Positions 48,418-58,192 of a DNA stretch of 64,000 nt are shown one piece after another. A program made the position numbers and the translations under genes. This DNA is from Bradyrhizobiaceae bacterium PARB1 (GTDB taxonomy: Bacteria > Pseudomonadota > Alphaproteobacteria > Rhizobiales > Xanthobacteraceae), in contig NKIY01000004.1 in NCBI GenBank assembly GCA_002256345.1, positions 79,876 through 143,875 on the forward strand. The letters are read 5' to 3'. The notes under the pieces were generated by a model. The model worked only from the letters and a program-made list of their open reading frames with translations, was not told the origin of the DNA and ran no database searches. Position 1 is the stretch's first letter, and each line of letters begins with the position of its first letter.

Positions 48418-49047
48418 TTACTGACTCGCCCACACGATTCGCGCGATCCACTCGATATCCTGCACGGCGAAGCTCCGGTCCGCATGGCTCGGATTCAGCG
48501 ATTGCAACTCCAGCAGCTTTGTCGTCCGCCGCTTCAGCTCCTTCGCCATCACCTCGCCGTCCCTGGTCTTCACCACCACGCGATCGCCCTTGCGGATCTG
48601 CGCGCTCGGCGACACCACGATGATGTCGCCGTCGCGATAAGCCGGCTTCATCGAGTCGCCGGAGATCGTCAGTGCATAGGCATGCTCGTCATTCACCGAC
48701 GGCAGTCCGACTTCGTCCCAGCCCTTGCTGCCGACCGGGAAACCGGCATCGTCGAAGAACCCGCCCTGCCCCGCTTGCGCGAAGCCGAGCAGCGGCACCG
48801 ACTGCACGATCTTGCGCGTGCCCTCGATCAGCGACACGAAGGTGTCGATCGGCACATTGGTCGCGGCCAGCGCCTTCGACACCGACTCGGTGGACGGCCA
48901 GCGCTCGCGCCCCTCATTGGTGATGCGCTTGGATTTGTTGAATGTGGTGGCGTCCAGTCCCGCTTTCTTGGCCAGCGCTGACGGTGTCATGCCGTTGCGT
49001 TCGGCGAGCAGGTCGAGTGCGTTCCAGATCTGGGCGTGGGTCAGCAT
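48418..49047 (-). CDS. LexA/CI-like S24 family HTH regulator
   Basis: HTH MTPSALAKKAGLDATTFNKSKR; cleavage-like FAQAGQGG; ISGDSMKPAYRDGDIIVVSP and KTRDGEVMAKEL Ser/Lys dyad. Confidence 0.88.
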   Translation of the reverse strand: MLTHAQIWNALDLLAERNGMTPSALAKKAGLDATTFNKSKRITNEGRERWPSTESVSKALAATNVPIDTFVSLIEGTRKIVQSVPLLGFAQAGQGGFFDDAGFPVGSKGWDEVGLPSVNDEHAYALTISGDSMKPAYRDGDIIVVSPSAQIRKGDRVVVKTRDGEVMAKELKRRTTKLLELQSLNPSHADRSFAVQDIEWIARIVWASQ

Positions 49048-49301
49048 GGTCTCGTCCCTTTTCGTCCTTCGGCAATACTCTTGGCCCGGCATGCCGCGAG
49101 CCCACTGAATCGTGGCAGAACTAGGAATTATTGCCGTGGTTCCGCGATTTGCGCAACTGGCATCTGAAAAAAATGTGCGGCCTTGAGTTGAGGAAGCACC
49201 GCCGATACGGTCGGCCGCCGACACCCGCCATAAGAGACTCATGGGGGTTGTCCGTATGCCTCCAGGAACAACGTCGACGACAACCGGGAAAGTCTGGGCG
49301 A

Positions 49302-49643
49302 TTGCGCAGCATCTATAAAATCTGTTCGGCGCCGCAATGGCGCGAAGCCGAGCGCCAAGGCACCTATCGCGGCAGCGCCGACGACATTCGGGACGGCTTC
49401 ATCCATTTTTCCACCGCCGCGCAGCTGGAAGGCACCCTTGCCAAGCACTATGCCGGCCAGAGCGGCCTGTTTCTGATCGCTGTGGACCGCGACGCACTCG
49501 GCGACGAGCTGCGCTGGGAGCCCTCGCGCGGCGGCGACCTGTTTCCGCATCTCTATGGCGATCTCGATCTCGGCACTGTGACTGCCGTCATGGACCTGCG
49601 CCTGCGCGCCGACGGCAGCCATGTCATTCCGGAGTTGTCTTAA
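49302..49643 (+). CDS. DUF952 domain protein
   Basis: SIYKICSAPQWREAERQGTYRGSADDIRDGFIHFSTAAQLEGTLAKHYAGQSGLFLIAVD; TTG start proposed. Confidence 0.8.
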   Translation: MRSIYKICSAPQWREAERQGTYRGSADDIRDGFIHFSTAAQLEGTLAKHYAGQSGLFLIAVDRDALGDELRWEPSRGGDLFPHLYGDLDLGTVTAVMDLRLRADGSHVIPELS

Positions 49644-50738
49644 GTGATCCGTGCCTTCGATGCCTTCTCCCTGCCGATGCTGCGCATGCTGGACCCGGAA
49701 GACGCCCACCGCCTCGCCATCCGCGGCCTGAAACTGCTGCCTTATGCGAAGCCGCGACCGGACGATCCAAAGCTCGCCGTGCGCGCCTTCGGCCTGAACT
49801 TCCCCAATCCCGTCGGCATCGCTGCCGGCTTCGACAAGCACGCCGAAGCACCCGACGCCTTGCTGCGTCTCGGCTTCGGCTTCGCCGAGATCGGCACGGT
49901 CACGCCGAAGCCGCAGCCCGGCAATCCGCGCCCGCGCCTGTTTCGGCTCGAGCGCGACGAGGCTGTCATCAACCGTTTCGGATTCAATAGCGAAGGCGCT
50001 GAGCCTGTGCTGGCGCGCCTTGCGGCGCGTGCGCAGCGCGGCGGCATCGTCGGCGTCAATGTCGGCGCCAACAAGGACTCCACCGATCGCACCCAGGACT
50101 ATGTGAAGCTGATCGAGACCTTCGCGCCGGTGGCGAGCTACTTCACCGTCAATGTCTCATCGCCGAACACGCCCGGCCTGCGCAACCTGCAGCAGGCGAG
50201 CGAACTCGACGATCTCCTCGCCCGCGTCATCGAGGCGCGCGACCGCGTCCGCAAGACCGCCGGCGACTCGCCGGTGCTGCTGAAGATTGCCCCCGATCTC
50301 GGCCTCGCTGATCTCGACGATGTCGTGCATGTCGCGCGCTCACGCGGCGTCGATGGCATGATCGTCGCCAACACCACTATCGGCCGTCCGTCATCCTTGC
50401 GTGAACAGACCAAGGCGAAGGAAACCGGCGGTCTTTCGGGACGTCCGCTGTTTCGCCTCTCGACCCGCATGGTGGCGGAAACCTTCGTGCGCGTGGAGGG
50501 CGCCTTCCCGCTGATCGGCGCCGGCGGCATCGACAGCGGCGGCGCCGCGCTCACCAAGATCCGCGCCGGCGCGAGCCTGATCCAGGTCTATTCGTCGCTG
50601 GTCTATAAGGGCCTTGGGCTGGTCGATGCGATCAAGACGGATCTGTCCTCGACGCTGCTGCGCACGGGCCGGGATTCGCTATCGGAGATCGTTGGCGCGG
50701 ACGCCGCAACGATCACGGCCGAGGATTGGCCGATTTAA
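49644..50738 (+). CDS. pyrD: Dihydroorotate dehydrogenase (quinone)
   Basis: [68 protein letters not shown] start. Confidence 0.95.
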   Translation: MIRAFDAFSLPMLRMLDPEDAHRLAIRGLKLLPYAKPRPDDPKLAVRAFGLNFPNPVGIAAGFDKHAEAPDALLRLGFGFAEIGTVTPKPQPGNPRPRLFRLERDEAVINRFGFNSEGAEPVLARLAARAQRGGIVGVNVGANKDSTDRTQDYVKLIETFAPVASYFTVNVSSPNTPGLRNLQQASELDDLLARVIEARDRVRKTAGDSPVLLKIAPDLGLADLDDVVHVARSRGVDGMIVANTTIGRPSSLREQTKAKETGGLSGRPLFRLSTRMVAETFVRVEGAFPLIGAGGIDSGGAALTKIRAGASLIQVYSSLVYKGLGLVDAIKTDLSSTLLRTGRDSLSEIVGADAATITAEDWPI

Positions 50739-50745
50739 ACTCTTT

Positions 50746-50830
50746 TGTCGTCACCCGGCTTGACCGGGTGACCCAGTAAGCACCGCAGCTCTGGAGTTTA
50801 CTGGATCGCCCGGTCAAGCCGGGCGATGAC
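50746..50830. repeat. BIME-like paired inverted repeat
   Basis: gtcgtcacccggcttgaccgggtgacccagtaa ... tttactggatcgcccggtcaagccgggcgatgac. Confidence 0.75.
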
Positions 50831-50838
50831 AGAGAGCG

Positions 50839-52173
50839 TTACCCAAACGTCTGCCTCATCAAGGCCGGGTACCGCAACGCCTGCAATCCGCCGCGTGCCA
50901 CATAATGCACCAGCAATGCCGCCCACAGCCCGGCATTGCCCCACGACCGCAGCGCGAACCACGCCGCCAGAAAACACAGCAGCGACAGAACCATCAGATT
51001 GCGCATGTCACGCGCCCAGGTGGCGCCGATGAACACACCGTCATAGGCGAAGGCGAACACGCCGAGCACCGGCGCCAGCGCCACCAGCCACAGAAACTCG
51101 CGCGCCAGCACCCGCACATCCGCGCTCGCCGTCATCGCATCGATCAGCGCAGCGCCGCCAAGCGCATAGATCGCGCTGAGCACGACGGCGAAGCCGAACC
51201 CCCATTGCACCACCAGCCTGACAGCACTGGCAAAGCCGACGCGATTGCGCGCGCCATAGGCCCGGCCGCACAATTGCTCGGCTGCAGTGGCGAGACCGTC
51301 CAGAAAGAACGAGGAGATCAGCAGGAAATTGTTGAGCACCGCATTGGCGGCGAGAATCTGGTCGCCGGCCCGCGCGCCCTGCGCCGTAAAGAACAGGAAT
51401 GCCGCGATCAGCGCCGCAGTGCGGATCATGATGTCACGATTGACCGCCATCGTATGCTTGAGCTTGTCGCGCTCCAGCAGCACGGACCATGGCATCGTGA
51501 GTTTGCCGCCGGTGATGCGCCATGCAATCACGACGCCGAGCACGAAACCCGTCCCTTCGGCGATGATAGCCGCCAGCGCAGCGCCCGTGATGCCCATGTC
51601 GAGCATGAGCACCAGCAGCAGCGTCGCCGCCATGCTGACGACATTGATGACGATCTGCACCGCCAGGGCCAGACTCGCGCGCGCCTGACCGACCAGCCAG
51701 CCGACCATGACGAAATTCGACAACACCAGCGGCGCCGACCAGATGCGGATGGTGAAATAGCGCTGCGCCGCATCGGTCACGCCTTCACTGCCGCCCATAG
51801 CGGTCAGCAATGCGAGGGCGATCGGCACCTGCAGCAAAATCAGAATACCGCCGATGGCGCCTGAGATGATGAAGCCACGCGGCAGCAACGCACGCAGCTC
51901 CTGCCTGTCACCAGCGCCCAGCGCCTGCGCGGTGAAGGCAACCGTGCTCATGCGCAGGAAACCGAACAGCCAGAACACGCAATCGAACAACACCGAGGCC
52001 ATCGCCACGCCGCCGAGCAGCGTGGCATCGCCGAGCCGCCCGATCGCCATGGTGGCGACGATGCCGAGCATCGGCGTAGTGAGATTGGCCAGCATCGCCG
52101 GCCCCGCGATGGCGAAGATGTCGCGGGTGGTGGCGGGATGGAAGGATTGGGAGGGGGAGACGACGTCGTTCAT
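50839..52173 (-). CDS. MATE family efflux transporter (DinF-like)
   Basis: FAIAGPAMLANLTTPMLGIVATMAIGRLGDATLLGGVAMASVLFDCVFWLFGFLRMSTVAFTAQALGAGD. Confidence 0.9.
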   Translation of the reverse strand: MNDVVSPSQSFHPATTRDIFAIAGPAMLANLTTPMLGIVATMAIGRLGDATLLGGVAMASVLFDCVFWLFGFLRMSTVAFTAQALGAGDRQELRALLPRGFIISGAIGGILILLQVPIALALLTAMGGSEGVTDAAQRYFTIRIWSAPLVLSNFVMVGWLVGQARASLALAVQIVINVVSMAATLLLVLMLDMGITGAALAAIIAEGTGFVLGVVIAWRITGGKLTMPWSVLLERDKLKHTMAVNRDIMIRTAALIAAFLFFTAQGARAGDQILAANAVLNNFLLISSFFLDGLATAAEQLCGRAYGARNRVGFASAVRLVVQWGFGFAVVLSAIYALGGAALIDAMTASADVRVLAREFLWLVALAPVLGVFAFAYDGVFIGATWARDMRNLMVLSLLCFLAAWFALRSWGNAGLWAALLVHYVARGGLQALRYPALMRQTFG

Positions 52174-52183
52174 TTTATTTGAC

Positions 52184-52268
52184 GTCATGGCCGGGCTTGT
52201 CCCGGCCATCCACGTCTTTTCTTTCGTTCGGCTAAGACGTGGATACCCGGCAATAGCCGGGCATGACG
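52184..52268. repeat. BIME-like paired inverted repeat
   Basis: gtcatggccgggcttgtcccggccatccacgtctt ... aagacgtggatacccggcaatagccgggcatgac. Confidence 0.75.
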
Positions 52269-52278
52269 GAGAAGAACA

Positions 52279-52611
52279 TCACCGCCGCGGCGAGCTGAGC
52301 AGCCGCGAGATGAACCAGATCGGCACCACGATCACGGCGCCGAGCAGGAAATAGCGCCACAGCCCGTTGATGGCGTCGTAGCCGAAATCATAGACCCACT
52401 GGAACAGGCGCCGAATGCTGTAGACGATGTTCCACGGATCGAAGCCGATGGCGGCGAGTACCACGCCGACCAGCACCGACAGCAGCACGAGGCGGCCGAG
52501 CACGGCCAGCGGCGATCCGCCGAGGAAACGTGACAGGCCGTCATTCTCCGCCGGCAGGCTGCGGCCGGGCGAAGCATTGCCCGAAGCGTCGCGAGTCTCG
52601 TTTGGCTGCAT
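52279..52611 (-). CDS. Small membrane protein (DUF6460-like)
   Basis: SPLAVLGRLVLLSVLVGVVLAAIGFDPWNIVYSIRRLFQWVYDFGYDAINGLWRYFLLGAVIVVPIWFISRLL. Confidence 0.75.
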   Translation of the reverse strand: MQPNETRDASGNASPGRSLPAENDGLSRFLGGSPLAVLGRLVLLSVLVGVVLAAIGFDPWNIVYSIRRLFQWVYDFGYDAINGLWRYFLLGAVIVVPIWFISRLLSSPRR

Positions 52612-52707
52612 CGTGGTCTCCTGCGCAGGGTGCGCTGCCATCATAAGGGTTATGGGGGAGATGGGGAACAGGGGAGCGGCGTCAAGATAGTCTGGCGATA
52701 TGCTCCC

Positions 52708-52835
52708 ACCTGTCGTCGCCCGGCCGTGCGCGCAATTGCGCGCCAGGACCGGGCAATCCAGTAAACACCACCGTTCGAGATTGAGCCGAATGGCCGGCGT
52801 CTACCGGATCCCTGCTTTCGCAGGGATGGCAATCG
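52708..52835. repeat. Intergenic palindromic repeat cluster
   Basis: gtcgtcgcccggccgtgcgcgcaattgcgcgccaggaccgggcaatccagtaaacacc ... ggatccctgctttcgcagggatgg. Confidence 0.6.
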
Positions 52836-52844
52836 CAGAGGACC

Positions 52845-54530
52845 TCACCCGACCTCCGCCTTCAACATCCGTTCCAGCGTCTCCAGCCGGTCCGCCTCGC
52901 GCGGCGGCTTATCCCAGCGCAGCCGGCTGATGCGCGGAAACCGCATCGCGACGCCCGACTTGTGCCGCGGCGACCGCGCCAGCCCCTCAAAGGCGACTTC
53001 CAGCACCAGCCCCTTGTCCGGTTCATGAGTGACATGGCGGACCGGGCCGAATTTCTCGGTGGTATTACGGCGCACGAAGCGGTCGATCTGCAGCAGCTCC
53101 TCATCGGTGAAACCGAAATACGCCTTTCCCACCGGGACCAGCCGGTCGCCCTCCTCGCCGTCGGTCCAGACGCCGAACGTGTAGTCCGAGTAATAGGACG
53201 AGCGCTTGCCATGCCCGCGCTGGGCATACATCAGCACGGCATCGATGATGTGCGGATCGCGTTTCCACTTCCACCATTGGCCCTTCGGCCGCCCCGGCAG
53301 ATAGGCACTGTCGCGCCGCTTCAGCATTACGCCCTCGACAGCTTCGGCATCCTCGCCGGCGCCCGCGCTGGCCGGATCGGCGCGGGCAGCGGCTAGCGCG
53401 TCCCAATCGGCGAAGACGATCTGCTCGGACAGGTCGATGCGATCGTCATCGAGCTGGGCGACGAAAACTTCTAGCTTCTTTCGTCGCTCCTCGAACGGCA
53501 ATTCGCGCAGATCCATCTCGCCATCGCCGAGCAGGTCATAGGCGCGCAGATGAATCGGATAGTCCTTCATCAGCTTCGGCGTCACGCTCTTGCGGTTGAG
53601 CCGCTGCTGCAACACGTTGAACGACTGCACGCGCCTGTCCCGCAGCACCAGCAGCTCGCCATCGATGGCGCCGGGCAGACGCAGCGACGGCACGAGATCG
53701 GGGAAGCTCGCAGTGATATCCTCGCCGCTGCGCGAATAGAGCCGCGTGACGAGCCTGCCGTCATCGCCGACGCCTGACGTCGCCTGCACGCGAATGCCAT
53801 CCCATTTCCATTCGGCCGTAAAATCCGCCGCATCGAGCGTGGCAAGATCGCCATCCTCGACCGCATGCGCCAGCATCACCGGCCGGAACGGCGCGGGATC
53901 GCGATTGACGGGCTTGTCGGCCCGCCCTTCGAGCCACGCAAACAACTCGCCATAGGGCGGCACGAGGCCGGGCCAGATCAGTTCGACATCATGCGGGTCC
54001 TTGTCGCCGAGCATCGCCGCGGCGATCTTGGCGAGCCGCGCGGAAATGCCGATGCGCAGCGCGCCGGTGACGAGTTTTAGCAGCGCCCAGCGCCCGGTCT
54101 CGTCCAGCTCGTCGAGCCAGCGCATGAGCTGGGCGGGGAGTTCGGATTTGCCGAGGGTGCGCAGCGTAGTGACGACTTCAGTGAGTGTCGGCGGCGGCGG
54201 ATTGTTGTGGCCCGGATCGATGGGGTCGCGCGCACGGATGCTCTCTCCCTGCCCCTCCCCCTTCGGCCACATCAACGCGACGGTCTCCGAGAGGTCGCCG
54301 ACATAATCGTAGGACAGCTCGAACAGCACCGGATCGGCGCGCGACGCGATGAGATCGCGGATCAGCCCCGCTTTCGCGTATTTGAACGACAGCGCGCCCG
54401 TCAGCGCTGCCAGCGCATAGCCGCGATCGGGATCGGGCACTTCGCGAAAATAGCCGACCAGCAGCCGAAGCTTGTTGTTGCGACCGGGTTCATAAGCGAG
54501 ACGATCGAGCAATTCGGCAAAGCGATTCAT
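52845..54530 (-). CDS. ATP-dependent DNA ligase (ligase-associated repair module type)
   Basis: EWKWDGIRVQATSG (KxDG), IDGELLVLRD, EGVMLKRRDSAYLPGRPKGQWWKWKRDP. Confidence 0.93.
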   Translation of the reverse strand: MNRFAELLDRLAYEPGRNNKLRLLVGYFREVPDPDRGYALAALTGALSFKYAKAGLIRDLIASRADPVLFELSYDYVGDLSETVALMWPKGEGQGESIRARDPIDPGHNNPPPPTLTEVVTTLRTLGKSELPAQLMRWLDELDETGRWALLKLVTGALRIGISARLAKIAAAMLGDKDPHDVELIWPGLVPPYGELFAWLEGRADKPVNRDPAPFRPVMLAHAVEDGDLATLDAADFTAEWKWDGIRVQATSGVGDDGRLVTRLYSRSGEDITASFPDLVPSLRLPGAIDGELLVLRDRRVQSFNVLQQRLNRKSVTPKLMKDYPIHLRAYDLLGDGEMDLRELPFEERRKKLEVFVAQLDDDRIDLSEQIVFADWDALAAARADPASAGAGEDAEAVEGVMLKRRDSAYLPGRPKGQWWKWKRDPHIIDAVLMYAQRGHGKRSSYYSDYTFGVWTDGEEGDRLVPVGKAYFGFTDEELLQIDRFVRRNTTEKFGPVRHVTHEPDKGLVLEVAFEGLARSPRHKSGVAMRFPRISRLRWDKPPREADRLETLERMLKAEVG

Positions 54531-55567
54531 GCGTCCTCGCTCTCGCCGGGCGGCAATGCCTCCTCTTCCTCCTCATCGCCGTAACCGACCAGCGCCAGCG
54601 GCCGCGCTATCAGGCCCCTGCTCTGGCACCAGTGCACCAGGGCATCCTCCTGCCCATGCGTGACCCAGATCTCGCCAGCGCCCGTGGCACTGATGGTGGC
54701 GCAGAGCCCGTCCCAATCCGCATGATCGGAAATCACCAGCGGCAGTTCGACGCCACGCTGCCTGGCCCGCGCCCGCACGCGCATCCAACCGGATGCAAAG
54801 GCCGTGACCGGATCTGGAAAGCGCCGCGTCCACAGATCGGATGTCGCCGACGGCGGCGCCAGCGTGATGGTGCCCGCAAGCTCGGCCTTCTTCACGCCCT
54901 TCACCGGTCGCAGTTCGCCAAGACCGATGCCGCGCTGCTGATAATAGGAAGTGATCTTTTCCATCGCGCCATGAAGATAGATCGGCGCGTCATAGCCGGC
55001 CTCGCGGATCAGCTTGATCACCCGCTGCGCCTTGCCGAGCGAATAGGCGCCGACGAGATGCGCCCGCTCCGGAAACAGCGCGACCGATGCAAGCAGCTTC
55101 CGCACTTCATCGCTCGCATCGCCGTGCCGAAACACGGGCAAGCCAAATGTCGCTTCGGTGATGAAGACATCGCACGGCACCACCTCGAACGGCGTGCAGG
55201 TCGGATCATACGCGTCCTTGTAGTCGCCGGATGCAACGATGCAGGTGCCCTTGCAGGTCACCGCGATCTGCGCCGAGCCCAGCACATGACCGGCGGGATG
55301 ACAGGAGATCGTGACATCGCCGAGCTTGAGCGTTTCGCCGTAGGAAATCGCCTGCGTGCTGCCGGCAAAATTCTCCCCATAGCGCAGCCGCATCATGTCC
55401 AGCGTCTCCCGCGTCGCCAGCACGGCGCCATGGCCGGGACGGGCGTGGTCGGAGTGGCCGTGGGTGATGACCGCGCGATCGACCGGTCTGACCGGATCGA
55501 TATGGAAGCCACCGGGTTTGCAGAGCAGGCCGGCGGGTTCCGGGATCAGGATGTCTTGCGGACGCAT
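54527..55567 (-). CDS. Ligase-associated DNA exonuclease (metallo-beta-lactamase/beta-CASP-like)
   Basis: AVITHGHSDHARPGHGAVLATRETLDMMRLRYG; ISCHPAGHVLGSAQI; ATGA overlap with ligase. Confidence 0.92.
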   Translation of the reverse strand: MRPQDILIPEPAGLLCKPGGFHIDPVRPVDRAVITHGHSDHARPGHGAVLATRETLDMMRLRYGENFAGSTQAISYGETLKLGDVTISCHPAGHVLGSAQIAVTCKGTCIVASGDYKDAYDPTCTPFEVVPCDVFITEATFGLPVFRHGDASDEVRKLLASVALFPERAHLVGAYSLGKAQRVIKLIREAGYDAPIYLHGAMEKITSYYQQRGIGLGELRPVKGVKKAELAGTITLAPPSATSDLWTRRFPDPVTAFASGWMRVRARARQRGVELPLVISDHADWDGLCATISATGAGEIWVTHGQEDALVHWCQSRGLIARPLALVGYGDEEEEEALPPGESEDA

Positions 55568-55639
55568 GTTCATGATATAGGCCCGCACGGGGCCGATTGG
55601 AGTCCTCGTGCGAACGCCCCTCGCTTTGTCCGGTTCCCT

Positions 55640-56563
55640 ATGGCGCATATGTTCATATCATCCGGCGAAATGATCGCCGACCGTCGTTTCGATTATGGAC
55701 GTGATCTGGAACTCCGCGGCGACCTCGCGGGAGCTGCCGACCTGTTCATGCAGGCGATCGAGCTGGCGCCGGATTTCGCTTCCGCTTGGTTCGCGCTCGG
55801 CGATGTCCGGGAGCGGCAGGGTGACAAAGCCGGTGCAATTGACGCTTTTAGGCGCGCAAAAGCGGCAAATAGCGTCGATTTTCTTGGGGCAGACTTGCGG
55901 CTGTTGCGGCTCACCGGCGGCAGCCTTGCGGCAATGTCGCGGCACTACGTCACCACGCTGTACGACCAATACGCTCCGAAATTCGAGCAATCCCTGGTCG
56001 GCGAACTCGGCTATTGCGGACCGGTGCTGTTGTTCGACGCGGTGTCGGCGGCGTGCGAGACCAATAGCCGAGCATTGCGGTTTCATCGCTGCATCGATCT
56101 CGGCTGCGGCACCGGCCTTGCCGCGCGCGCCTTCGCAGACTTCGTGGAGGAGTTCATCGGCATCGATCTGTCGGCCGAGATGATCAAGCGCGCGCGCGCG
56201 ACAGGGCTCTACGCGGCGCTGGCGACGGCCGACGCAATCGAAGGGTTACGCAAGCAAGCGGATGCGAGCGCCGATCTCGTCATCGCCGCCGACATGATGA
56301 TCTATATTCATGACCTCGCGCCGCTCTTCGGCGAAATAGCACGCGTATTGAAGCACGGCGGATTGTTCGCCTTTACGGCAGAGACTCATGACGGTGATGG
56401 CGTCACGCTCGGCGCCGGACTTCGCTTTGCGCAAAGCGCAGCGCATCTGCGCGAATTGCTCGACACTGCCGCCTTCATCGTCGAACGCATCGACAACGCC
56501 TCGATCCGCACCGAACGCGAAGTGCCGGTGCCAAGCCTCGTGATGGTGGCGTCGAAATCCTGA
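55640..56563 (+). CDS. TPR-containing class I SAM-dependent methyltransferase
   Basis: TPR LELRGDLAGAADLFMQAIELAPDFASAWFALGDVRERQGDKAGAIDAFRRA; CIDLGCGTGLAARAFADFVEEFIGIDLSAEMIKRAR. Confidence 0.9.
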   Translation: MAHMFISSGEMIADRRFDYGRDLELRGDLAGAADLFMQAIELAPDFASAWFALGDVRERQGDKAGAIDAFRRAKAANSVDFLGADLRLLRLTGGSLAAMSRHYVTTLYDQYAPKFEQSLVGELGYCGPVLLFDAVSAACETNSRALRFHRCIDLGCGTGLAARAFADFVEEFIGIDLSAEMIKRARATGLYAALATADAIEGLRKQADASADLVIAADMMIYIHDLAPLFGEIARVLKHGGLFAFTAETHDGDGVTLGAGLRFAQSAAHLRELLDTAAFIVERIDNASIRTEREVPVPSLVMVASKS

Positions 56564-56582
56564 TCCTGCACCACGCGCAAAC

Positions 56583-56618
56583 AAAAAAACCCGGCCGTTT
56601 GGCCGGGGTTTTTCCGTT
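56583..56618. terminator. Bidirectional terminator between methyltransferase and porin
   Basis: aaaaaaacccggccgtttggccggggttttt. Confidence 0.8.
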
Positions 56619-56637
56619 TGACGCTTTGTTATCGTGA

Positions 56638-58026
56638 TCAATACTTCGCGACGACCGGGGTGTTGAAGTGATAGTTCAGGCCGGTGCGGAAGATGTGTTC
56701 CTTGACGTTCGACGTCACCGCAATGGCGCGGTTTCCTGCGATCAGGGCATCGGTGGTGGAGCCAAGATCGACATAGAGATATTCGCTCTTGCTGGTCCAG
56801 TTCGCCCCGAACATGCCGAAGAACTTGAACGGCCGCTCAATGCCGCCGCCGACGGTCCAGCCGCTGCGGCTCGAAGAGAACGTGGTGTCGATGGCCGGGC
56901 CATTGCCGACGGCGGTGATGCGCGTCTTCACACCGCCATAGGCATAGCCGGCGGTGCCGTACAGCAAAGTCGAGCCGATCGAATAGCCGAGGCGACCACG
57001 GACGGTGCCGAGCCACGGAAGCTTGGCATCGAAAGATGAGTTCTGAGTAACGAGGCAGCGCGTGATGCAGGCGTCATTGTCGCGCTGCGTGGAGCCCTGG
57101 ATATCGGCCTCGACACCAGCCACCCAATTGGCCGCCTGCCAGTTATAGCCGATCTGGCCGCCACCGATGAAACCATCCGGCGACAGGTTGAAGAACTCGT
57201 TGGCGCCGGAGCCGACGAACGAACTACGGTTGCGCGCCGAGGCTCCGCCGGCATTGCCACCGAGATAGAGTCCAGCCCAATTCGCCGGCGCAGGCGGCAC
57301 GTAAGCGCCGGTGCCGCCGATGCGATAATTCAAGCCGACGCGATAGATCCGCTCGCGGATCTGGCTATTGAGCGTCTGGTCGCCATTGTCGAAAACGTCG
57401 GTCTTGTTGCCGAGATTAACATACAGCGCCTCGACCTTGGCGGACCAGTTGCCGCCGAGCGCAGCCTCGACGCCGCCGCCATACGTCCAGCCATGCTGAA
57501 TGCGATCGAAGGTGAAGCTGCCGACGCCGCCCTGATTGAGCGTGGTCTTCACATTGCCATAAGCGTAGCCGGCGGTGGCGTAGCTGAAGACCGGACCATC
57601 CGCGCGACCGATACGGCCGCGAACGGTACCAAACCAGTCGAGCCGCTGGTCATAGGCAGTGGTTTCGCCGATGCGCAGGCTGGTGAAATCATCGCGCATG
57701 CCCGAGCCCTGGATATCGGCCTCGACGCCCAGTATCAGCGGTCCGAACATGGAGCCGGTTTGCCAGTTGTAGCCGATCTGGCCGCCGCCGATCGCACCCT
57801 GAGGTCCGAGATGCGTGGTATTCAATGATGCACCGCCGAAGCCAGCCAGCTCAGTCTTGTTGCGACCAAGACCGACGCCGGCATTGGCGCCGATATAGAA
57901 GCCGGTCCAGTCATAGACCGATGCCACCGGCGCTTTGAGATAGGGCGTCTTGACGGCCATATCGGCAGCCTGCGCTGCAATGGTGGCGCCAAGCAACACT
58001 GCAGTCGTAACAAGAAGATGCTTCAA
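56638..58026 (-). CDS. Outer membrane beta-barrel protein, internally duplicated (Omp31-like)
   Basis: MKHLLVTTAVLLGATIAAQAADMAVKTPYLKAPVASVYDWTGFYIGANAGVG...; second copy from NWAGLYLGGNAGG; ends GLNYHFNTPVVAKY. Confidence 0.9.
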   Translation of the reverse strand: MKHLLVTTAVLLGATIAAQAADMAVKTPYLKAPVASVYDWTGFYIGANAGVGLGRNKTELAGFGGASLNTTHLGPQGAIGGGQIGYNWQTGSMFGPLILGVEADIQGSGMRDDFTSLRIGETTAYDQRLDWFGTVRGRIGRADGPVFSYATAGYAYGNVKTTLNQGGVGSFTFDRIQHGWTYGGGVEAALGGNWSAKVEALYVNLGNKTDVFDNGDQTLNSQIRERIYRVGLNYRIGGTGAYVPPAPANWAGLYLGGNAGGASARNRSSFVGSGANEFFNLSPDGFIGGGQIGYNWQAANWVAGVEADIQGSTQRDNDACITRCLVTQNSSFDAKLPWLGTVRGRLGYSIGSTLLYGTAGYAYGGVKTRITAVGNGPAIDTTFSSSRSGWTVGGGIERPFKFFGMFGANWTSKSEYLYVDLGSTTDALIAGNRAIAVTSNVKEHIFRTGLNYHFNTPVVAKY

Positions 58027-58135
58027 GATAGCCCCCGGATCGGATCTGGGCCGGAGTTATCATCGATCGCAGTCCGAAAAGCTGTAGCGGCGCAGGTACA
58101 GTCACCGAGATACCGCCATGCTGAGACACCAGATC

Positions 58136-58170
58136 AAACAAAAACCCCGGCTTTCCAGCCGGGGTTTTCT
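58136..58170. terminator. Terminator downstream of second porin
   Basis: aacaaaaaccccggctttccagccggggttttc. Confidence 0.75.
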
Positions 58171-58192
58171 TCGTTTGACGCTTTGTTATCGA

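Noticed and set aside
49131-49301. N-terminal extension of the DUF952 ORF
   Set aside because: First ~57 residues do not look like the family and overlap the upstream region of the divergent S24 regulator; the family-like sequence begins near the TTG at 49302.
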